A program made the translations under genes and the position numbers. Below are positions 58,461 to 64,000 of a stretch of DNA of 64,000 nt, in pieces. Where the stretch lies: contig CANSPM010000003.1 of the NCBI GenBank assembly GCA_947648875.1, positions 51,515 through 115,514 on the forward strand, written 5' to 3'. Below the pieces are notes generated by a model. That model saw only the letters and a list, made by a program, of their open reading frames with translations, was not told where the DNA came from and did no database searches. The first letter of the stretch is position 1, and each line of letters starts with the position of its first letter. The DNA comes from an uncultured Lachnospiraceae bacterium (GTDB taxonomy: Bacteria; Bacillota; Clostridia; Lachnospirales; Lachnospiraceae).

Positions 58461-60329
58461 ATGGATAAAAATGAGACGTGGGGGATAAAATTAATATTAC
58501 AGATATCTTGCATGGCTTTTTTGGCGCTTGTCACTTCCGGCAGAAAAGTTTCTTTGTTTGGATGTGCGATTATAGCGATAGCTTCAGGCATCTTTTTATT
58601 AAAAAGTCACATAACGGCAAGGGAGTTGAAGCATCTTCTCAGCACAAAATATGGGGTAATGGGATTCTTTCTGTGTGGGACCATAGGCTGTTGTTTTTTT
58701 GGCAGATGGATTGTTTCCGATCAGATGATTTTGATAGCAAATTTTTTGGGAATCGACGCCATAATACTAATCTTGATCTGCGCGGTATGCGGTGTTCTTG
58801 CCGCAACCCCCATAGTGGCTGCCTGTCTGTCATTTTATGCGGAAATTGCTATCAAGGAGTATCGCGAGGTCAGGCAAAATGAGGACAAAATTAAATTAAA
58901 GAAGGTGTCGGCAAAACGAGCTTTTGCGATTGTGACGTTTGTTTATATTTTGGGCATCAGCGCTATACTTCGCGCCAATATTAATTACATAGACGATATG
59001 GGCCGTATTGCAGAGGGATATAAAGGCTGGGAGGATTATAGCAGATTTTTATCAGTATCTCTGTCTTCTTTTCTTCATATGGGCAATTATCTGACAGATA
59101 TATCACCCTTGCCACAGCTTTTAGCAGTAGTAATTCTGGCTGCGTCGGGAATCTTGCTGTTATATGTTTTTTATAACAGGACACATTTTGACGGATATGA
59201 ACTCATAGCGCTGGTTCCATTGGGACTTAATCCCTATTTTTTGCAGTGCATATCTTATAAATTTGATTCTCCTTATATGGCACTGTCCATTTTGGGATCA
59301 GTTATCCCTATTTTGTACACAAAAAAGCGGACCATAGTGTATATAGGAGCATCTATAATTGGAATGATTATAGTATGTACAACATACCAGGCGGCTTCTG
59401 GAATATATCCGATGTTGGTAGCGCTACAGGCTTTCAAAATGTGGAACGAGCAGCAATCGCTCAAAGAAACCGGTCAGTTTTGTCTGAAATCAGTAATCGG
59501 ATGGGGAACCGGACTGATGCTTTATAATCTTATTATAATGATTCCCAGAGACGGAGGTTATGCCTCAAGTCATCTGGCGAGTATGGGGCAATTGATATCC
59601 TCAGCGTTAAATAATTTGGCTAAATATTACAATTATGTAAAGGAAGATTTTAAAACATACTGGTTAGTTTTGGTATTTATTTTAGTACTGGGATTTATAT
59701 GGACGGCGGTAAAACGTTCAAAGAGAAATGGGTTGATTACCATCATTATGGCCGTTACATATCTTGCGCTAAGTGGATTAGTGTGTTTTGGCGTGTACCC
59801 TGCGTTAGAAAAACAGTCAATGTCCCCCAGAGCGATGTATTGCGTGGGAGTGATGATTACGCTTATAGGGATCTATGTGGTTGAAAGAAAAGGGAATCTT
59901 ATATGTAAGATATCATCTTTTGTATTGAGTTGGGCATTTTTTGTTTTCGCTTTGACATATGGAAACGCGTTGCATATACAAAAGGAGTACACAGATTTTA
60001 GGATTCAAATGGCTGTTGAAGAATTAAATGAGATGGATGTGTTTCTGAAAGAGCAGCCAGTGGTAGTTCAAATATCCGGTACAATAGGTCAGTCGCCCAT
60101 ATTGAAAAATATGCCCCAAAACTATGCGATGCTTAACAGACTTATACAAGTAACCTTTCGGCAGAACTGGTACTGGGGAACAATTGAATTTTATACATAT
60201 TATGGCCTGAAGAATGTAATCAATGATTCCAAAATAGATTTGAGAACATATGACTTGCCTGTTATAGAAGAAAAAATGTATTACACTATAAAAGGGAGGG
60301 ACAATTATGTTCTGGTTGAGTTGAAATAA
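58461..60329 (+). CDS. GtrII-like membrane glucosyltransferase
   Basis: 622 residues from the ATG at 58461; GGAGAGG (58445-58451) would be its binding site and lies inside an alternative start at 58443. About 12 transmembrane segments. The extracellular loop INYIDDMGRIAEGYKGWED, followed by GNYLTDISPLPQLLAV, is diagnostic of the GtrII glucosyltransferase family, whose members take a sugar from undecaprenyl phosphate outside the membrane and add it to a surface glycan. It could share GtrA and GtrB with the cassette on the opposite strand, offering a second acceptor or linkage. It ends in an intrinsic terminator at 60328. Confidence 0.88.
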   Translation: MDKNETWGIKLILQISCMAFLALVTSGRKVSLFGCAIIAIASGIFLLKSHITARELKHLLSTKYGVMGFFLCGTIGCCFFGRWIVSDQMILIANFLGIDAIILILICAVCGVLAATPIVAACLSFYAEIAIKEYREVRQNEDKIKLKKVSAKRAFAIVTFVYILGISAILRANINYIDDMGRIAEGYKGWEDYSRFLSVSLSSFLHMGNYLTDISPLPQLLAVVILAASGILLLYVFYNRTHFDGYELIALVPLGLNPYFLQCISYKFDSPYMALSILGSVIPILYTKKRTIVYIGASIIGMIIVCTTYQAASGIYPMLVALQAFKMWNEQQSLKETGQFCLKSVIGWGTGLMLYNLIIMIPRDGGYASSHLASMGQLISSALNNLAKYYNYVKEDFKTYWLVLVFILVLGFIWTAVKRSKRNGLITIIMAVTYLALSGLVCFGVYPALEKQSMSPRAMYCVGVMITLIGIYVVERKGNLICKISSFVLSWAFFVFALTYGNALHIQKEYTDFRIQMAVEELNEMDVFLKEQPVVVQISGTIGQSPILKNMPQNYAMLNRLIQVTFRQNWYWGTIEFYTYYGLKNVINDSKIDLRTYDLPVIEEKMYYTIKGRDNYVLVELK

Positions 60330-60351
60330 GGCCCAATTGCGTGGCCTTTTT
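60328..60351 (+). terminator. Intrinsic terminator
   Basis: AAGGCC pairs with GGCCTT around CAATTGCGT, followed by T5. It begins on the stop codon at 60327-60329 of the GtrII-like gene. Confidence 0.8.
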
Positions 60352-60469
60352 GTACCAGGAGGACTCCTTTAGCCGTAAACCGGGTAAAAGAATAGTCACT
60401 TTTGCTCTTGTAAACTGACAGGCTGAAATGCTGTTATTCGATGACGAAAAATATTACGCTGCGGTTTTC

Positions 60470-60499
60470 CTTGTGTTTTTGTGTATGATATGGCAATAT
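60470..60499 (+). repeat. Upstream element, copy 2
   Basis: CTTGTGTTTTTGT, five variable bases, ATATGGCAATAT; see copy 1 at 58397-58426. A related dyad (ATATTGGCAATAT) overlaps the promoter at 13921. Confidence 0.5.
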
Positions 60500-60545
60500 A
60501 TTTGTGAAAATTATCTTAAACTTAACAAAGTGCGTTATTTCTGCT

Positions 60546-60559
60546 AAATCCCGGGATTT
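60546..60559. promoter_or_regulatory. Perfect 14-base palindrome
   Basis: AAATCCCGGGATTT, located ~60 bases upstream of the ATG at 60619 and overlapping a weak -10 candidate; a possible binding site for a dimeric regulator. Confidence 0.4.
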
Positions 60560-60618
60560 GTAATATGGTGGCCATTACAATAATAAATCAGACATAGGAT
60601 GTGAAAGCGAGAGAGGAC

Positions 60619-61680
60619 ATGAGAAAAACAACCCGTTTTTTTGTCGGCGTATTTATATTCGCAGTGATGATTTATTCTCTTGACAAATTGTTCATAAATA
60701 AGGCTGGAGCGGATATTCTGTATACATTTCGTTATGAGCCGGATAACAGTCTTGATGTACTGTTTGTGGGGGCCTCCAGCTGTTACAGATTTTATTCAAG
60801 TCCGGAATTATGGCATGATTATGGGATTGCCTCTTATAATTTAGGGACATCTGAACAGTCCCTCTCCCAATCATACTATGTTTTAAAATATGCGCTTGAA
60901 ATGCAGAGCCCCAAATTAGTTGTGGTAGATTTAAATACAGGACTTAGGTTGAGAGAACCCTATGCCATGGCAAGGGTACACCAGGTGATGGATAATCTGG
61001 AAAAAAATGCCGTATGGTTTGAAATGCTGGATGTATATGCTGATGAAGGGAACAAAGTGGAATTTCTTTTTCCGTTAACACTTTATCATTCGAGGTGGAA
61101 AGAGTTAGAAGAATCTGATTTTTTGGAGATTGCGAATGACAATAAAGGCATATCGTATAATTTGGCGACAGAGGAGTTTGATTTGTTTCAGAAGGCCCCT
61201 GATGATTATTATGAGGAGGTTCCGACGGAAGTATACGATTATTTGCATCAGATTGAAACTCTCTGTCAAGAGAATAACGCGGAATTGCTCTATGTTTTCT
61301 CCCCTGCTCATCCGGTATCCTATGGGGAAGATTGGGCTAAAGAGCAGGGATGGATCAACACTTTATGCACAGACCAGGCATTCAAAGACCACTTTCTGAA
61401 TTTATGTGATTATATTGATGAAGCAGGAATTGATTTTGGCAGGGACTATAGCGACACCTGGCATGTCAATATAGCGGGAGCAATGAAAATAACGGATTTC
61501 CTGGGGAAATATCTGGTGGAACATTATGAATTGCCGGACAGGAGAACAGACAGCGCTTATGATGGTTGGAGTATAAGCTATGACAGATACTGTCTGGAGT
61601 GGACCCACAAGCTGGAACAGGCGAAGATTGTGAGTGAGGACAGAGAGTATTACCTGGAAATCTTTTCCAGAAATAAATAA
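60619..61680 (+). CDS. Membrane-anchored SGNH/GDSL-like protein
   Basis: 353 residues from the ATG at 60619 with GAGAGG upstream; an in-frame GTG at 60601 is less likely. One N-terminal helix (~7-25) would tether it with the catalytic part outside. LDVLFVGASSCYRFYSS (Ser53/54) is the block I region of SGNH enzymes and DTWHVNIAGA (Asp279, His282) the C-terminal Asp-x-x-His, similar to DltD- and AlgX-type O-acyl transfer proteins. It could acylate or de-acylate the exported glycan. FkbH and an acyl carrier protein follow directly, suggesting it might move a glyceryl group made by them; this is inference. Confidence 0.8.
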   Translation: MRKTTRFFVGVFIFAVMIYSLDKLFINKAGADILYTFRYEPDNSLDVLFVGASSCYRFYSSPELWHDYGIASYNLGTSEQSLSQSYYVLKYALEMQSPKLVVVDLNTGLRLREPYAMARVHQVMDNLEKNAVWFEMLDVYADEGNKVEFLFPLTLYHSRWKELEESDFLEIANDNKGISYNLATEEFDLFQKAPDDYYEEVPTEVYDYLHQIETLCQENNAELLYVFSPAHPVSYGEDWAKEQGWINTLCTDQAFKDHFLNLCDYIDEAGIDFGRDYSDTWHVNIAGAMKITDFLGKYLVEHYELPDRRTDSAYDGWSISYDRYCLEWTHKLEQAKIVSEDREYYLEIFSRNK

Positions 61681-61697
61681 AGGGGGAAGATAGCGGT

Positions 61698-63428
61698 ATG
61701 AAATTTTCACAGCTTGAAAAGAATTGTGGGAAACCAACAGATGGATTCTCGGATCAATGCACTCTTGCGTTACTGGGGAACTGTGCCACACAGCATATGG
61801 CTGTTGCGATCAAAGGCTATGCCTATGAGGAAGGTATCGCCATGCAAGTGTTTGACGCGGATTATAATCAAATAGACGCGCAGACAATGGATGACAACTC
61901 AGAGTTATACGCGTTTTCACCTGATTTCACCTTGTTTTATATCAGCAGTGAAAAGTTATATGAGGATTTTTGCGCCACCCCGGATCAGGATAGAAAGAAT
62001 TTCGCGGAAGCGAAGATAGCGCAGATTCTGGGGTACTGGAAATTGGTTAGAAAGCATTATAGGACCCATATCCTGCAATTAAGTTTTATTGAGGCCGACG
62101 ATCGAGTGTTTGGCAATTTTGGAAGCAAGACGCAGGACTCATTCATTTATCAGATTCGGAAATTGAATCTTCTATTGATGGAACAGTCCCAGATCTGCAA
62201 TGATGTGTTTGTCATTGACCTGGCGTATTTGCGGAGTGCTATGGGGGATCGGGAGTTTAGAGACGAAAAGCTATATTACATAGCCAAAATGCCAATATCA
62301 GTCCATGCCCTCCCGGAAGTTGCCAGACAGGTGGTTACGGTGATCAAGTCCATCAGGGGTAAAATAAAAAAGTGCGTAATCGTAGATCTTGACAATACGC
62401 TGTGGGGGGGGGTAATAGGAGATGATGGCCTGGAAAACATACAGATAGGTGAACTGGGGCTGGGCCATGCTTTTTCAGAATTTCAGATGTGGCTCAGAGA
62501 ACTGAGAAAGCGTGGGATTATTCTGGCAGTGTGCAGCAAAAATGAAGAGTCCACAGCCAAAGAGCCATTTTTAAAGCATCCCGAAATGATACTCCGATTG
62601 GAGGACATCTCTATGTTTGTGGCCAACTGGGAGGACAAGGCATCAAATATTAAAATGATACAGAGTACGTTAAATATAGGGATGGACAGTATTATTTTCC
62701 TGGATGACAATCCGTTTGAAAGAAACCTTGTAAAGGGCATGATTCCGGATATAACGGTACCTGACCTGCCGGAAGACCCCTCACTGTATTTGCGCCATTT
62801 AAAATCAATGAATCTTTTTGAAACTGCTTCCTATTCTGATGCGGATAAAGCGCGGACCAGGCAGTATCAAGAGGAAATTGGCAGAGAAGAACTACAAAAG
62901 CAATTTACGTCATTCGAGGCGTATTTGGAGAGTCTTGAGATGAAAGCGGAAGTAAAACCTTTTGACAAGTTTCATTTCTCGAGAATTGCCCAGCTAACCC
63001 AACGCTCTAATCAGTTTAATCTGAGGACGATCAGATACACGGAGGAAGAGATCAGGAGGATAGCGGAGGACGACGCACATATTACAATGTATTTCACTCT
63101 GAGGGACAGATTCGGGGATTACGGGCTGATATCAGTAGTTATACTTGATAAGCTGGATGATAAAAAACTCTTTATTTCAGAATGGCTGATGAGTTGCCGG
63201 GTTTTAAAACGCGGCATGGAAGAATTTATTGTGGATAATATAATGCGTATTGCCGGAGAACAGGGATATATGACCGTCAAAAGTGAGTATATTCGTACGC
63301 CTAAAAACAATATGGTTTCCGACATATATAAGCGTATGGGATTTGAAGAGACGGGTGATGGTTTATATGAAGGGCATGTAGAACGGTACATACCACATAA
63401 AACATATATAGTGAGAGGACCCAATTGA
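61698..63428 (+). CDS. FkbH-like HAD-IIIC protein, glyceryl-ACP synthase candidate
   Basis: 576 residues. KKCVIVDLDNTLWGGVIGDDG (Asp230, Asp232, Thr234) is the defining HAD-IIIC motif of FkbH. After the HAD domain come FETASYSDADKARTRQYQEE, NQFNLRTIRYTEEEI and the acetyltransferase-like end FISEWLMSCRVLKRGMEEFIV. Characterised FkbH enzymes take a glyceryl unit from 1,3-bisphosphoglycerate and load it on an acyl carrier protein, and an ACP gene follows 98 bases later. The codons for W-G-G-V produce a G9 run (62404-62412) where slippage would inactivate the gene. Start ATG at 61698 with AGGGGGAAG upstream. Confidence 0.92.
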   Translation: MKFSQLEKNCGKPTDGFSDQCTLALLGNCATQHMAVAIKGYAYEEGIAMQVFDADYNQIDAQTMDDNSELYAFSPDFTLFYISSEKLYEDFCATPDQDRKNFAEAKIAQILGYWKLVRKHYRTHILQLSFIEADDRVFGNFGSKTQDSFIYQIRKLNLLLMEQSQICNDVFVIDLAYLRSAMGDREFRDEKLYYIAKMPISVHALPEVARQVVTVIKSIRGKIKKCVIVDLDNTLWGGVIGDDGLENIQIGELGLGHAFSEFQMWLRELRKRGIILAVCSKNEESTAKEPFLKHPEMILRLEDISMFVANWEDKASNIKMIQSTLNIGMDSIIFLDDNPFERNLVKGMIPDITVPDLPEDPSLYLRHLKSMNLFETASYSDADKARTRQYQEEIGREELQKQFTSFEAYLESLEMKAEVKPFDKFHFSRIAQLTQRSNQFNLRTIRYTEEEIRRIAEDDAHITMYFTLRDRFGDYGLISVVILDKLDDKKLFISEWLMSCRVLKRGMEEFIVDNIMRIAGEQGYMTVKSEYIRTPKNNMVSDIYKRMGFEETGDGLYEGHVERYIPHKTYIVRGPN

Positions 63429-63526
63429 TCAGTCGCCCTTATTTTTCTATTTCGCCCATCCCCCGTATCTTGAAAAGAGATTTTGCAATTATCTGTAAAC
63501 AGAATAATATTAAGAGGAGAGACATT

Positions 63527-63766
63527 ATGAGCAGAGAAGAAATTTTGGAAAGAGTGAGTGAAGTATTAAGTGAAATTTTTGATAACCCAGGTCTTGTCAT
63601 TGGAGAGGAAACAACAGCGGCGGATGTGGAGGGGTGGGATTCCCTAAGACATATTACCGTGATTGAGGAGATAGAAGATGCCTTTGACATACGTTTTTCA
63701 ATGAAAGAAGTGAACGGAATGAAAAATATAGGTGAAATGATAGATATTATTGAGGCGAGTATATAG
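63527..63766 (+). CDS. Acyl carrier protein
   Basis: 79 residues from the ATG at 63527 (GAGGAGAG upstream). It has the four-helix ACP pattern with the phosphopantetheine site at Ser39 in EGWDSLRHI. The W-D-S-L form, rather than D-S-L with preceding G-A/L, is typical of free-standing ACPs of secondary-metabolite and surface-glycan loci rather than fatty-acid synthesis. It most likely carries the glyceryl unit from the FkbH-like protein to a later transferase. An upstream in-frame extension to 63425 is not coding in style. Confidence 0.92.
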   Translation: MSREEILERVSEVLSEIFDNPGLVIGEETTAADVEGWDSLRHITVIEEIEDAFDIRFSMKEVNGMKNIGEMIDIIEASI

Positions 63767-63811
63767 GAGATGGATCTGGAGAAACAGGATAGCACAGGGA
63801 TGGAGGAAACA

Positions 63812-64000
63812 ATGGTCTTACACCATGTTGGAATAGCGGTAAAGGATATAGAAAATACAATAAACCGGATAAGAGATATTTTACCCATTACATCTATCGG
63901 TAAAAGGATCTATGATTCTAATCAGGATGCGGAACTGTGTATGGTTACTCTGCCTGATGGCTCCAGGCTTGAACTTGTATGCGGAAATGCGGTCTCAAAA
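63812..64000 (+). CDS. VOC/glyoxalase-like protein, truncated by the window edge
   Basis: The frame is open to the right edge. From the ATG at 63812 (GGAGGAAAC upstream; in-frame ATGs at 63770 and 63800 are alternatives) it reads MVLHHVGIAVKDIENTINRI, the beta-alpha start of the vicinal-oxygen-chelate fold with the first metal His, and later ELCMVTLPDGSRLELVCG, with the metal-binding Glu. It resembles methylmalonyl-CoA-epimerase-like members. Placed after FkbH and ACP it may act on the ACP-bound glyceryl or a CoA/ACP thioester. Only 63 codons are visible, so function is tentative. Confidence 0.75.
   Translation, partial: MVLHHVGIAVKDIENTINRIRDILPITSIGKRIYDSNQDAELCMVTLPDGSRLELVCGNAVSK

Larger units (their letters stand above)
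60352..60618 (+). other. Intergenic region before the SGNH gene
   Basis: About 265 bases without a gene. It contains copy 2 of the upstream element (60470-60499), a weak TTAACA-N17-TAAATC promoter candidate (60522-60550) and the 14-base palindrome AAATCCCGGGATTT (60546-60559). Confidence 0.5.

Noticed and set aside
1..64000. CRISPR arrays, tRNA or rRNA genes, insertion sequences
   Set aside because: No regularly spaced repeats, cloverleaf-like segments, ribosomal sequence or transposase motifs were seen while reading; a dedicated scan could not be run.

Overview
The window is one long accessory locus for making, decorating and exporting cell-surface glycans. It reads as a Gram-positive Firmicute, most likely a Lachnospiraceae or related Clostridia member. 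The reasons are strong AGGAGG-type ribosome binding sites, consensus sigma-A promoters (for example TTGGCA-N17-TATACT), U-tailed terminators, TagB/TagF- and TagD-type glycerophosphate genes, and secreted papain-like/Big2/DUF4214 proteins. The taxon is inferred from gene content and style; no rRNA or tRNA gene was seen. No transposase, integrase or CRISPR array was recognised.

Layout. (1) 1-4.1 kb: a left-truncated DUF4214 protein, a small coiled-coil protein, a GT4 glycosyltransferase and a secreted DUF4214 protein. (2) 4.2-13.5 kb: an ABC exporter (Wzm plus a Wzt with a carbohydrate-binding C-terminus), two GT4 enzymes, a GT-C-like membrane protein and a secreted papain-family protease that ends in the same DUF4214 module. 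(3) 13.6-13.9 kb: a ruined UDP-glucose dehydrogenase gene. (4) 14-27.4 kb: CDP-glucose/CDP-3,6-dideoxyhexose genes (rfbF, rfbH, rfbG) with a TPP-dependent enzyme and a reductase, suggesting a branched yersiniose-like sugar. These are followed by an acyltransferase, a GtrB-like GT2, a cytidylyltransferase-oxidoreductase fusion and a glycerophosphodiesterase-metallophosphoesterase fusion, and the region closes with tandem terminators. (5) 27.8-47.9 kb: a glycerophosphotransferase, a TagD, a run of large multidomain GT2, FkbM, LicD and HAD proteins, a second Wzm/Wzt pair, a methyltransferase-kinase-like fusion and another cytidylyltransferase, ending in a long hairpin. (6) 48.3-55.4 kb: a membrane protein, FAD oxidoreductase, two GT2 enzymes, SDR and TIM-barrel sugar enzymes, and an acyltransferase gene with a G11 tract near its start. 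(7) 55.5-58.2 kb, minus strand: a GtrABC-like three-component cassette. (8) 58.5-64 kb: a GtrII-like membrane enzyme, a membrane-anchored SGNH protein, and FkbH plus acyl carrier protein plus a VOC protein running off the edge.

How it may work together (inference): nucleotide-sugar and CDP-alcohol enzymes supply donors, GT2/GT4 enzymes assemble chains in the cytoplasm, and two separate Wzm/Wzt exporters move two polymers out. GT-C, GtrA/GtrB, acyltransferase and SGNH proteins decorate them at the outer face. LicD, TagF-like, FkbH and phospho-alcohol enzymes add charged groups. Recurrent features are a Rossmann-like C-terminal domain attached to many otherwise unrelated enzymes, a four-unit DUF4214 module on three surface proteins, and poly-G tracts that could switch or tune decoration genes.
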